Shown here in pieces: positions 17,785 through 26,122 of a stretch of 64,000 bases of DNA (the first letter of the stretch is position 1; the number at the start of each line of letters is the position of its first letter). The position numbers and the translations under genes are program-made. The stretch comes from Paludibaculum fermentans_A (GTDB lineage Bacteria > Acidobacteriota > Terriglobia > Bryobacterales > Bryobacteraceae). Under the pieces are notes generated by a model that saw only the letters and a list, made by a program, of their open reading frames with translations, searched no databases and was not told the origin of the DNA. Location: positions 124,001 to 188,000 of the forward strand of contig NZ_JBPJAQ010000001.1 of assembly GCF_051172195.1 (NCBI RefSeq), written 5' to 3'.

Positions 17785-18866
17785 AGCATTATCACGCCCC
17801 AGGGCGCGTCAACCTCATCGGTGAACATACGGATTACAACGCAGGCTTCGTCATGCCTATCGCCATCGCGGTGGGCTGCGATGTCCGGGCTTCCTCGATC
17901 CGTAAAAAAGAGATCCGGTTGACCTCAAAGCAGTTCGCGGGTGACCTGGCTTACCCGATCGATTCGATCGCGGGCATGTCAAAGACGGGCACCTGGGCGG
18001 ATTACGTCCTGGGAGTGGCCAAGCAGATCCTGGCGCTCGGTTTCGAATTGAAACCGATGCAGCTGGCGATTGATTCTTCCGTTCCGACAGGCAGCGGCCT
18101 GAGTTCCTCCGCGGCATTGGAGGTCTCCAGCGCCCTTGCCCTGCTGGGCGATAACGAAATCTCCAAACTGGAACTGGCGCAACTGTGCCAGCGGGCCGAA
18201 CGCGAGTTCGTCGGCATGCCTTGCGGGATCATGGATCAATACGCCTCTGTCTTCGGCGAGGCGCACAAGGCGATCATGCTCGATTGCCGGTCCAATACCC
18301 ACAAGCTGGCGCCCATCCCTGAAGGCGCGGAAATCGTGGTCGTCAACTCCATGGTGAAGCACGAATTGGGCTCCTCGGCCTATCGTGACCGGGTGGCCGA
18401 ATGCCATCAGGCGCTCTCGCACTTCCCCGGCAAACCGGCGCTACGCGATGTCACCCTGGGCGAACTGGAGCGCACCGCGTCCAGGATCGAGGAGATCCCG
18501 CTGGCCCGCGCACGGCACGTCATCCTGGAAGATATGCGCGTGGAAGACTTCCTCGCGGCGGCTCAGAACAACGATCTGCCACTGATGGGGAAGCTCATGG
18601 TGGAGTCCCACCGCAGCTTGCAGCACGACTACGAAGTGAGCTGCGTCGAGCTGGATTCCCTAGTGGATACAGCCCTTACCATCGACGGCGTCTATGGCGC
18701 CCGCATGACAGGCGGCGGCTTCGGCGGCTGCACCGTGAACCTGGTGGAACCGCCAAGCGTTGATCAATTCGAGAAAGAGATCAGCGCCCGTTACCATGCC
18801 AAATGGAATCTGACCCCGGCTGTTTACCGCTTTACGCCTTCAGCCGGCGCGCGGCGTGTGGAATAG
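17763..18866 (+). CDS. galK: Galactokinase
   Basis: A 367-residue GHMP kinase with the galactokinase signature GRVNLIGEHTDYN near the N-terminus, the ATP loop PTGSGLSSSAALEV and the third motif GARMTGGGFGGCTV. It phosphorylates D-galactose to galactose 1-phosphate, the first Leloir step. The start is GTG at 17763, which gives the expected short lead (MARAPRIKHYHAPGR). It is embedded between overlapping genes: 22 nt with the small membrane protein upstream and 11 nt with the GT39 gene downstream. galT and galE are not in the window. Confidence 0.93.
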   Translation: MARAPRIKHYHAPGRVNLIGEHTDYNAGFVMPIAIAVGCDVRASSIRKKEIRLTSKQFAGDLAYPIDSIAGMSKTGTWADYVLGVAKQILALGFELKPMQLAIDSSVPTGSGLSSSAALEVSSALALLGDNEISKLELAQLCQRAEREFVGMPCGIMDQYASVFGEAHKAIMLDCRSNTHKLAPIPEGAEIVVVNSMVKHELGSSAYRDRVAECHQALSHFPGKPALRDVTLGELERTASRIEEIPLARARHVILEDMRVEDFLAAAQNNDLPLMGKLMVESHRSLQHDYEVSCVELDSLVDTALTIDGVYGARMTGGGFGGCTVNLVEPPSVDQFEKEISARYHAKWNLTPAVYRFTPSAGARRVE

Positions 18867-20538
18867 GCTCCTGCACAGGCGGGCCGCCTGGCTTGCCTGT
18901 GTGCTCGTCCTCGTCACGCTGCAATTCGCCCGGCAGTTCACCGCGGCCCTCCAGGAGACACAGGTCTTCGACGAGGGCCTGCACCTCTCCGCGGGCTATA
19001 CGATTCTGCTCACCGGCGATTACCGCCTGAACCCCGAACACCCGCCGCTGGGCCGCATACTGAACGCACTGCCGCTGTTGTTCCTGAAACCCGACCCGAA
19101 ACTGGACACGCAGGGTTGGAAAGATGCGGACGCCATCACCGTCGGGCGGGAGTTGCTATATCGTCAGCCGCACCTGACTCCGGACCAGATCTTGTTGCCT
19201 GCGCGCCTCGTCACGATCATCCTTACCCTGGTCCTGGCCCTAACCCTGGCATTCTGGGTGCGAGCCCGCTACGGCCCGGGGGCAGCGCTGCTGGCCGTAT
19301 TCCTGGTGACCCTCGACCCGAACTTGTCGGCGCATGGACACTACGTCACCACAGACTTTGCCGCGACCCTGACGTGCTTCCTGGCCGTCATCGCCTTTGA
19401 CCGGATGCAGCGGCGCAATCGAGTGCTGGATATTCTGTGGGCCGGACTCGCCCTGGGGGCAGCCCTGGTCTCCAAATTCTCAGCCGTCTTCCTACTTCCG
19501 GTATTCGCCGCGCTGTGGCTGCTGCACCGGACTTCCTGGCGTGCTGTGCTGCTCCAGTCGGCCGGCCTGATCCTGCTCAGCGCAGTGGTCGTCGCTGTCA
19601 GCTATGGTCCGGAGACCTGGCGGTCGCGCCATGCCCCCAGGCTCAACGAAGTTGTCAAGAAAGACACCGCGATCGGCTATGCCCTGCGCGTGGGCGGACG
19701 CTATCTGCACCTGCCGGCGCATCCCTTCTTCCTTGGCCTGAATGAGATGGCGCTGCACCAGAAAAGCGGCCATCCCTCCTACATGCGGGGGACCGTACGC
19801 CAGCACGGCTCCTGGGATTACTTCCCCTTCGTCTTCGCCGTGAAGACTCCGCTGGGCACACTGCTACTGTGCCTGCTGGCGCTGCCGCTATTTCGACGGT
19901 TCAGTCGTGACCTGCTCGTGATGGCGATTCCGCTGTGTATCTATTGGGCGCTTTGCCTGACCAGTGGGATCAATATCGGAGTGCGCCACCTGCTGCCGGT
20001 CTTCCCCTTTACATATGCGTTGGCGGCCATCCTGATTGCGCGGCACGCCGCTCAGTTTTACAGGCAGGCCGCTCCGGGTCTGGTGGGTGCGGCCTGCCTC
20101 GTTCTGGCATGCGAGTCTGCCTATATCGCTCCGCACGATATCGCTTTCTTCAATGCCGCGGTGGGGGGACCCGCGAACGGCCCCAAGCTGCTGCTGGACT
20201 CCAATCTCGACTGGGGGCAGGACCTGGGCAATCTCCGGCGCTGGCTTGACGCACGCGGGCGGAATGATGTCTGCCTGGCCTATTTTGGCTCGGCCGACGA
20301 GAAATACTATCGCTTCCAGGGTTGGGCGGTCCCGGCGAACATGCACCTGCGTGCCGGTGAGCGGCCGCCCTGCCATTTTGCGGCCATCAGCGTAACTCTA
20401 TTGGAGGGCGTGTATCACGAACGCGCCTGGTACACCTGGCTGCGCGCGCGACAGCCGCTGGCTCGCATCGGTTGGTCGATCTACGTCTACGATGTGGCCG
20501 ACGTTTCGGAAGGCAAAGTCCCCAAAGAGAGCTTTTGA
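18856..20538 (+). CDS. GT39-type integral membrane glycosyltransferase (ArnT/PMT-like)
   Basis: A 560-residue protein of the GT-C fold with about 11-13 helices. The first periplasmic loop carries the acidic motif FDEGLHLSAGY, equivalent to the catalytic DE site of dolichyl-phosphate-mannose and ArnT-type transferases, and LNPEHPPLGR follows as usual. The C-terminal domain (about 430-560; DSNLDWGQDLGNLRRWL) is periplasmic. These enzymes move a sugar from a polyprenyl-phosphate donor to protein or lipid. The GTG start at 18856 overlaps galK by 11 nt. The acceptor is unknown. Confidence 0.82.
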   Translation: MWNRLLHRRAAWLACVLVLVTLQFARQFTAALQETQVFDEGLHLSAGYTILLTGDYRLNPEHPPLGRILNALPLLFLKPDPKLDTQGWKDADAITVGRELLYRQPHLTPDQILLPARLVTIILTLVLALTLAFWVRARYGPGAALLAVFLVTLDPNLSAHGHYVTTDFAATLTCFLAVIAFDRMQRRNRVLDILWAGLALGAALVSKFSAVFLLPVFAALWLLHRTSWRAVLLQSAGLILLSAVVVAVSYGPETWRSRHAPRLNEVVKKDTAIGYALRVGGRYLHLPAHPFFLGLNEMALHQKSGHPSYMRGTVRQHGSWDYFPFVFAVKTPLGTLLLCLLALPLFRRFSRDLLVMAIPLCIYWALCLTSGINIGVRHLLPVFPFTYALAAILIARHAAQFYRQAAPGLVGAACLVLACESAYIAPHDIAFFNAAVGGPANGPKLLLDSNLDWGQDLGNLRRWLDARGRNDVCLAYFGSADEKYYRFQGWAVPANMHLRAGERPPCHFAAISVTLLEGVYHERAWYTWLRARQPLARIGWSIYVYDVADVSEGKVPKESF

Positions 20539-20567
20539 CCGCCCAGCCGCGAGCGATGGCGGAACAC

Positions 20568-20867
20568 TTAGTCCGTGGCGCCTTCCACCCGCCCTGGAAT
20601 AGGCTGGCGGTGCTTCTTCTCCAGGTACTCGGACAGCTTGAGCAGGGTGCGCCCGCCTCGGTCGACATATCGGTTGGCGGCCTTCTGGTAGCGGCGCAGC
20701 ACTTCGCGGCGGTTGGCATCACGCAGTTCGCAGGATTCGATGTCCAATAGCACCTCAACCTCCCATGACTGGAAGGTGTTGCGCTGGATGCGGCCTCTCA
20801 GCAACTCCTGCATCAGCTTGTTGAACTGGTGCAGACGTGCCTCAAGCTCGTGAACTGGTAAACTCAT
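20568..20867 (-). CDS. Small helical hypothetical protein
   Basis: A 99-residue Arg/Glu-rich protein (MSLPVHELEARLHQFNKLM...) predicted to be almost wholly helical, without signal or membrane segments. The ATG at 20867 lies 68 nt downstream of the SirB1-like gene stop and is the last gene of the minus-strand run. No family is recognised. Confidence 0.6.
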   Translation of the reverse strand: MSLPVHELEARLHQFNKLMQELLRGRIQRNTFQSWEVEVLLDIESCELRDANRREVLRRYQKAANRYVDRGGRTLLKLSEYLEKKHRQPIPGRVEGATD

Positions 20868-20935
20868 TTCCTCCGAGTACTGATTTTAGCTGGAAATTGG
20901 ATGCAATGGCGGGATTCATTCCGTGGGAACCACCA

Positions 20936-21598
20936 TCACGGCGTAACGAATCGCAGCCAGCTCTCCACGAGGCCCGCTCTTGGGTTGTCTCCGGCTCGGC
21001 GGTAGGAGCCCCACAAATTACGCAGCATCCGGGCCACAATCGACCGCTTGTCGCACGGCGTGAACTGCAATTCCACCTTCTGGCCGGGCCGGGCGGTGAG
21101 TTCCCGTATCTTCTCGACACAGTCCTCTTCCGTCAGCAGCCGGCCCTGATCGAACACATCGACGTAGACCCGCACCAGGCCATCGTTGTACTGGCACACG
21201 AAGTGCGCAGGTAGAGCGACCCCGTAGACCGGCCTCAACAGCCGGCGGGCGATTTCCAGGTAGATGACCGAAAGCGTGATGGGCAACCCCTTCCGCCGCT
21301 CGATCACGAGGGGCAGGCAGCTGTTCTCCGCCGCATAGTAGTCCTCGTGATCACCACGCAGGCCTACTCCATCAAATAGAACCCGGTTGACCGCACTGAG
21401 GAAGTGAGCCCCACCCGCGCCCGGCATCAGCATCTGGTCAATCTGTCCGGCCCATTCGTCCAGCAGGCGCAGCACCGGGGCCGGGTCGCAGGGTCCGGTA
21501 TGGATCGAAGCCAGTTCCACAGCGGCCGCGTCGAGCTCCATTGCCTGCTCGTCGCCGGCCATCAGGGCCTGGAATGCGGCCGAAGGCTCTACCAACAT
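20936..21598 (-). CDS. SirB1/transglutaminase-like protein
   Basis: A 220-residue cytosolic protein matching the transglutaminase-like SirB1 N-terminal domain: the NSCLPLVIERRKGLPITLS block, LEIARRL and LPAHFVCQY are typical. The family resembles transglutaminase folds but usually lacks a clear enzymatic role; E. coli SirB1 is of uncertain function. The TPR-like C-terminus of longer members is mostly absent. It follows a small membrane-protein gene by 43 nt. Confidence 0.78.
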   Translation of the reverse strand: MLVEPSAAFQALMAGDEQAMELDAAAVELASIHTGPCDPAPVLRLLDEWAGQIDQMLMPGAGGAHFLSAVNRVLFDGVGLRGDHEDYYAAENSCLPLVIERRKGLPITLSVIYLEIARRLLRPVYGVALPAHFVCQYNDGLVRVYVDVFDQGRLLTEEDCVEKIRELTARPGQKVELQFTPCDKRSIVARMLRNLWGSYRRAGDNPRAGLVESWLRFVTP

Positions 21599-21641
21599 GT
21601 ATTGCGGCAGGATTGTCTCCCATTCCCGAACGCGGATGGCG

Positions 21642-21941
21642 TCACGCCCACTGGCTCAATCCACCGGCCAGCGAGACAACCCCGAGTGTCGCGACTACGG
21701 CGCCCGCGATGCGAAACGCTGCGCCCGCCGGCGGGTGATCTGGCAAAGTATCCGGGTTTGCTTGCCACCAGGGCGAGCCGCGCAGACTGCTCTCGAATCG
21801 CTGGATGCCTTCCACCAGACCCTGCATCAGGCGCCAGGCGCCGGCGGGCTGGAGGACTATCCAGACGCCCGCGTAGATCAATCCAGCGCCCACCATCACC
21901 GGCGCCATTCCGTTAGCTGAACCGGTCGAAGGCAAAAGCAT
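21642..21941 (-). CDS. Small two-helix membrane protein
   Basis: A 99-residue hypothetical protein with two predicted helices, about 13-33 (APVMVGAGLIYAGVWIVL) and 74-95 (FRIAGAVVATLGVVSLAGG), joined by a loop rich in Trp and Pro (SPWWQANPDTLPDHPPAG). It sits 43 nt upstream of the SirB1-like gene on the same strand. Function unknown. Confidence 0.6.
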   Translation of the reverse strand: MLLPSTGSANGMAPVMVGAGLIYAGVWIVLQPAGAWRLMQGLVEGIQRFESSLRGSPWWQANPDTLPDHPPAGAAFRIAGAVVATLGVVSLAGGLSQWA

Positions 21942-22015
21942 GCCTCATGCTACCACTTGGGCGAGTGCACAGACCCGCCACGGTTCACCCGCCGCCCGGC
22001 ACTGCTGCGGCCTCG

Positions 22016-22492
22016 TTACTTGAAGAAGATGTCCAGGAATTTTGTGTTGCGCCCGGTAGCGTCGACGCAGTACTCAAACGGACTGAAACTCAGGTTCCGG
22101 TCCTTCCGGTCGACGTACAGCAGGACTTCTTCCTTCGGAAACTGGAGAATCTGAATTACGCCGCCATCGCACGATCGCGTGCGGCGAATGCTCGCCACAG
22201 TGATATCGGCATGCGCGCTTTTCGGTCCCCAGTCCTCGAGGAATTTCTGCAAGTTATAGTCACGACACGGCTTAGCCGGGTCGCAACCCCACAGACGATA
22301 AGCGTCTTCGTACTTCTTGTCCTTCAACAGGTCGAGAAACTTCGAGATCTGCCGCTTCTCCTGGAAGTCGTGCAGAAAGAAATATCCGGCCAATGAAAGA
22401 AGGACGACAGCCACGGCGGCGATAACGACGCGCTTCACTCCACGTTCGCGCTTCGAATCGGAGACTCCGTAGCTGTCCAGATACCCGGCCAT
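22016..22492 (-). CDS. Membrane-anchored hypothetical protein
   Basis: A 158-residue protein with a basic N-terminus, one membrane helix at about 21-41 (VVIAAVAVVLLSLAGYFFL) and an extracytoplasmic domain carrying three Cys (LWGCDPAKPCRDY, TRSCDGG) plus one late Cys (FEYCVD). The fold resembles small NTF2-like lumenal domains, but I cannot assign it. It lies 23 nt downstream of the OmpH gene and is probably co-transcribed with it, hinting at an envelope role. Confidence 0.62.
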   Translation of the reverse strand: MAGYLDSYGVSDSKRERGVKRVVIAAVAVVLLSLAGYFFLHDFQEKRQISKFLDLLKDKKYEDAYRLWGCDPAKPCRDYNLQKFLEDWGPKSAHADITVASIRRTRSCDGGVIQILQFPKEEVLLYVDRKDRNLSFSPFEYCVDATGRNTKFLDIFFK

Positions 22493-22515
22493 GATGCGGG
22501 TCCTCCTGTCCTACA

Positions 22516-23043
22516 CTACTTCTTCGACGGATACGCTTTGTCGTAGGCGGCGGTGACGTCGGCGGAGATGTCCAGTGTCGGCTTGAAATAGAGGAGGTTC
22601 GCGCCATCGACCACAAGATCGAAGCCCTTCTCTTCAGACACCTTCTTGACGACTTCCTGCAGCCGCTGGCCAACCCGCTGCAGAATGTCCTGCCGCTCGC
22701 GATTGACTTCGTTTTGGAGGCCTTCGCTGTTGCGCTGCAACTGGCGCTGCTTCAATTGAATCTTGGCGGCCATGTCGGCCAGGGCGGATTCGTTGTACTT
22801 GGCCTGATTGGCTTCGTAGTCCTGGCTCAGCTTGGCGACTTCCTTTTCGAGGTTCGCCAATTCATCCTGGCGAGGCCCGAATTTGGCCTTCAGATCGGCT
22901 TCAGCCTGCTTGATTTCGGCCGTGTCGGCCAGAGCCTTTTGCAGGTTGACAGCCGCGACCTTCACCTGAGCCGAAGCAGCCAAGGTGGCGCAGAGCATCA
23001 GAGCAGCCAGACCGGCGAGACGTTTCCAGCGGATCGCAATCAT
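22516..23043 (-). CDS. OmpH/Skp-family periplasmic chaperone
   Basis: A 175-residue protein with a signal peptide (IRWKRLAGLAALMLCATLAASAQ), a leading strand VKVAAVNLQKAL, a long charged coiled coil (about 45-125) and a closing VVKKVSEEKGFDLVVDG segment. This is the Skp/OmpH layout; Skp trimers hold unfolded outer-membrane proteins in the periplasm. The ATG at 23043 is used because it gives a standard signal peptide; a TTG at 23055 is possible. Located 43 nt downstream of groES. Confidence 0.83.
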   Translation of the reverse strand: MIAIRWKRLAGLAALMLCATLAASAQVKVAAVNLQKALADTAEIKQAEADLKAKFGPRQDELANLEKEVAKLSQDYEANQAKYNESALADMAAKIQLKQRQLQRNSEGLQNEVNRERQDILQRVGQRLQEVVKKVSEEKGFDLVVDGANLLYFKPTLDISADVTAAYDKAYPSKK

Positions 23044-23086
23044 GAGAATCTTCAAACTCCTTAAACTTACTTTGAGGGGCCCAGCT

Positions 23087-23374
23087 CTAGCCGAGCACCG
23101 CCAGAATTTCGTCCTCGCGTAGAATCAGGTACTCGACTCCATCAATCTTTACATCCGAACCGGAGTACTTGCCGAAGAGAATGAGGTCACCGGATTTCAC
23201 TTCGAGACCGCAACGCTGCCCATTCTGCAGCAACTTACCATTGCCGACGGATACAACCTCACCCCGCTGCGGCTTCTCCTTCGCGCTGTCCGGAATGATT
23301 ATACCGCCCACCTGCGCTTCGCCTTCCTCTACGCGCTTTGCCAGCACTCGGTCGTTTAACGGGCGCAGTGCCAT
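23087..23374 (-). CDS. groS: Co-chaperonin GroES
   Basis: A 95-residue Cpn10 with LRPLNDRVLAKRVE at the start, the mobile loop GGIIIPDSAKEKPQRGEVV and the closing KIDGVEYLILREDEILAVL. It forms the heptameric lid of GroEL. groEL is not next to it: downstream comes the OmpH gene and upstream a divergent sigma factor. I looked upstream for a CIRCE repeat (TTAGCACTC-N9-GAGTGCTAA) and saw none. Confidence 0.95.
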   Translation of the reverse strand: MALRPLNDRVLAKRVEEGEAQVGGIIIPDSAKEKPQRGEVVSVGNGKLLQNGQRCGLEVKSGDLILFGKYSGSDVKIDGVEYLILREDEILAVLG

Positions 23375-23642
23375 AGGTTCTCTCCCTCGCTATTAGACGC
23401 CAGAACTTCGAATTCGGACGCACACCCGCCATTGTTGCGGGCCGTGCTCGTCCATCTTGCATTGTAGAATCCCGGGGGCCACATCCTCAACTGCCGAATG
23501 ACCCCCTCGTCCGTTATCATGATCTCTGGAAGATCGCCTGCAGCAAGGTCGCACGGATTTGTTCCCGCGAGCCTCAAGCGCTGTCTTAACCGTTGTATGA
23601 CGGAAGCGGGCATCCAGGCGTTTCGGAAAGATACAACGCCGC
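23375..23642. other. Divergent spacer between groES and an ECF sigma gene
   Basis: The 268-nt region must carry promoters in both directions. No CIRCE element, tRNA or small gene was recognised. Confidence 0.4.
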
Positions 23643-24230
23643 ATGAACGAATTCAGCGACGAAGAGCTGGTGGCTCGGGCGCTGGAGTCCGGCCCTCCGG
23701 ACCCGTCAAATCCTTGGCTGCACGAACTTTTCTCCCGGCATCAGCGCCGCGTCGTCCTCTGGTGTCTGCGGTATTCCGCCAACCGCGAGGAGGCCCTCGA
23801 CCTATCGCAAGAGGTCATGGCCAACACCTTCAGGCGCCTCGAAACCTTCCAGGGCAACTCGAAATTCACCACCTGGCTCTTTACTGTCTGTCGCAATCAT
23901 TGCCTCAACGCCATCAAGAGCAAGGCCAGCCGGCCCGAGTCCGGCGGCGAAGAACTGCTGCTCAGCCTGGCTGCTCCTTCCGGTCCTTCCATCGAGGATC
24001 GTCTCACCCAGGAATCGCAGCTCGAACTGGCCAGGACTTGGATTCGGGATTCCCTCGACAAGACCGAACAACGTGTGTTTGTCATGCACTTCCTGGAAGA
24101 GATCCCGCTGGAAGCCATCACCCGGGCCATGGGACTCACCAATCCAAGCGGGGCCAAGGCTTACATAGTCAGCGCCCGCCGAAAACTGTCCGAAGCAGCG
24201 CGCCGCTGGAGGTCGCAGCATGAACGATAA
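23643..24230 (+). CDS. ECF-type RNA polymerase sigma factor
   Basis: A 195-residue sigma factor: region 2 at about 25-100 (NREEALDLSQEVMANTFRRL, TWLFTVCRNHCLNAIKS) and region 4 at about 130-185 (TEQRVFVMHFLEEIPLEAI, NPSGAKAYIVSARRKL). The 3' end overlaps the anti-sigma gene ATG at 24220 by 11 nt. This sigma/anti-sigma pair probably controls the secreted protein and perhaps the CHAT gene that follow. Confidence 0.9.
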   Translation: MNEFSDEELVARALESGPPDPSNPWLHELFSRHQRRVVLWCLRYSANREEALDLSQEVMANTFRRLETFQGNSKFTTWLFTVCRNHCLNAIKSKASRPESGGEELLLSLAAPSGPSIEDRLTQESQLELARTWIRDSLDKTEQRVFVMHFLEEIPLEAITRAMGLTNPSGAKAYIVSARRKLSEAARRWRSQHER

Positions 24231-24903
24231 CGAAGCGCTCCGCGCCCCCGGCCACTGCCTGGAACCAACTGAAATTGAAGCCTTTATCGAAGGACGGGCG
24301 GATCAGTTCGCGGCTCACGTGGAGGCCTGCCCCGCCTGCAGCCATGTGGCCGCCTCCTATCGGGAGTTCCTGGCTGCCGACGTCCGGATGGAGGAAAAGG
24401 CTGACCTGGAGTGGATCGAGTCCCGTCTCAAGAAGCAGGCGCCGAAACGCAACTGGTTCGCCTGGCTCGGCCCCTCGCCTTTGCCCCGCTGGGCCTTCAG
24501 CCTCGCTGCGATCCTGCTGATTGTGGCCGGATCCCTGCAACTGCGCCGCATGGCCGGCCCCGGACTACGGCCGCCCGATTCGGGCTCCAGCGTCGTCCGC
24601 TCCGCCCAGGTCCACCTGCAATCGCCCTCCGGGGATGTCGAAACCGAACCCGCATTCTTTCAGTGGGATCCGGTCGACAAGGCCAGCGCCTACGAGTTTC
24701 AGATCACCGAAGTGGACGGAACGCCGCTTTGGACGTGCCGGACAAATCAGACGAAACTAAATTCTGCGCCGGACATCCAACGCTTCATGCTTCCGCGCAA
24801 AGCACTGCTTTGGCGGGTCAAGGCACTTACTGCCTCAGGTGGGGTGATTGCAGAGTCCGCCTCCGAGCGGTTTAAAGTCCTTCCTTCCACCATCGGCAAG
24901 TAA
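24220..24903 (+). CDS. Zinc-finger-type transmembrane anti-sigma factor
   Basis: A 227-residue single-pass membrane protein. The cytoplasmic N-terminus has an H-x3-C-x2-C pattern (HVEACPACSH, residues about 30-39) as in zf-HC2/ZAS anti-sigma domains. A membrane helix follows at about 90-108 (WAFSLAAILLIVAGSLQL), then a periplasmic beta domain (about 130-222) with FQWDPVDKASAYEFQI, similar to Ig/fibronectin-like sensor domains. It should hold the sigma factor encoded just upstream (11-nt overlap). How the signal is released is unknown. Confidence 0.8.
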   Translation: MNDNEALRAPGHCLEPTEIEAFIEGRADQFAAHVEACPACSHVAASYREFLAADVRMEEKADLEWIESRLKKQAPKRNWFAWLGPSPLPRWAFSLAAILLIVAGSLQLRRMAGPGLRPPDSGSSVVRSAQVHLQSPSGDVETEPAFFQWDPVDKASAYEFQITEVDGTPLWTCRTNQTKLNSAPDIQRFMLPRKALLWRVKALTASGGVIAESASERFKVLPSTIGK

Positions 24904-24949
24904 GCTATCCTGTTCGAAACGCACGTGTGCGTGTCAGAGGGCAGATCGC

Positions 24950-26122
24950 ATGAAACTGGTGTTGGTTTTCCTCACAGCCGGGCTGGGACTGTTATCAGCC
25001 GGCGACTACTCCGGATACTACGGCGGACGATATAAGGGCCTTTGGCTGGAAGTGTCGAGCGAAGCAGCGCCGCCGGGTGGCGTCGCCCAGGTTCGCATCA
25101 CACTGACTGAGCCCAAACCCATCATCCGCACGAAACTTTACCTCGAGTTCGACGAGCAGGTGGTCGACCAGATCATGTCTGTCGGCGCTTACAGCGAGAA
25201 CGTCGAGGCTACCGGCATTGCCGTACGAAAAGGTAATGTACTGATCGTCGAGGCCGCCTCGCCCACTGGGAACCTGGGTAAGATGCCGTGGTACCCCATC
25301 TTCTCCATCTCGGTGAAGTTGCGGGCAGGCCTGCCCGCCGGGACCACGACACTCTTCTCAGTCGGGGCGAATTCCGAGTTTTACCAGCCGGATGGGACAC
25401 CCTGGACGATCGAGAGCAACAAGGCCGGAACAGTGGCCGTGGACGGGTCCCTGTCCATCGATGACGTCTTCCCGGGCGGCGGAACGATCCAACCCGGCGA
25501 ATTCGTGAAGATCACGGGCAGCGGCTTCACTCCGCAGAGCCAGGTGGTGGCCTATAGCGCCCCCGGCCTTACGAATTACGCGACCGATGCTCTGCGGGTG
25601 CAGTACGTCTCCTCGAACGAACTCCGCGTCAGCGCGGAAAACGCCTTCAGCCTGGATCTGCGCTACCTGGAAGTCATCAACCCGGATCAGTCTGAAAAAC
25701 GCTTTTACACCTCCCTCAGCGGCATCGACACCTCGCCCAGCCTCTTCGACAACCTCAGCGCGGCAAAGCCGTTATTCGCACCGCGCGCCTTCGATTCCGC
25801 CACCCTCGCTTTGGCTGCGGCGGGCTCGGATTCGGGCGCTTTTCAGGGAGTTGCCCTCCAGAACCCGTCCCAGGACGCAATCGCTGTCCGGCTGGAATTG
25901 GCCGGCCCGGATGGCCTGGGCCTGGCCGCGTCGAACGCAACCCTGCTGCCACGCGAACAGCTATTGAAAGATATGGAAGAAATCTTCCCGGGCCTCACCG
26001 TACCAGCCGGGGCCACGTTGCGAATCCAACCCAGCGCGCCCGTAAGGATCATGGGGATCGCTGGTGATCGCAATGCCGGCACAATCCAGCCGGTTATCCC
26101 TTCTTCGCCCGCTTCGAACTAA
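24950..26122 (+). CDS. Secreted protein with cohesin-like and IPT/TIG-like domains
   Basis: A 390-residue protein with a signal peptide (MKLVLVFLTAGLGLLSAG), chosen with ATG 24950 although the frame is open further upstream. Residues about 30-160 resemble cohesin/CARDB-type beta sandwiches (VAQVRITLTEPKPIIRTKLYLEFDE). Residues about 170-260 form an IPT-like repeat (GGTIQPGEFVKITGSGFTP, LEVINPDQSEK). The C-terminal third is a further beta region. It lies 46 nt after the anti-sigma gene and is probably the operon's effector or substrate. Its last 29 nt overlap the convergent CHAT gene. Confidence 0.65.
   Translation: MKLVLVFLTAGLGLLSAGDYSGYYGGRYKGLWLEVSSEAAPPGGVAQVRITLTEPKPIIRTKLYLEFDEQVVDQIMSVGAYSENVEATGIAVRKGNVLIVEAASPTGNLGKMPWYPIFSISVKLRAGLPAGTTTLFSVGANSEFYQPDGTPWTIESNKAGTVAVDGSLSIDDVFPGGGTIQPGEFVKITGSGFTPQSQVVAYSAPGLTNYATDALRVQYVSSNELRVSAENAFSLDLRYLEVINPDQSEKRFYTSLSGIDTSPSLFDNLSAAKPLFAPRAFDSATLALAAAGSDSGAFQGVALQNPSQDAIAVRLELAGPDGLGLAASNATLLPREQLLKDMEEIFPGLTVPAGATLRIQPSAPVRIMGIAGDRNAGTIQPVIPSSPASN

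Noticed and set aside
23375..23642. CIRCE heat-shock operator upstream of groES
   Set aside because: No TTAGCACTC/GAGTGCTAA pair found on reading the spacer.
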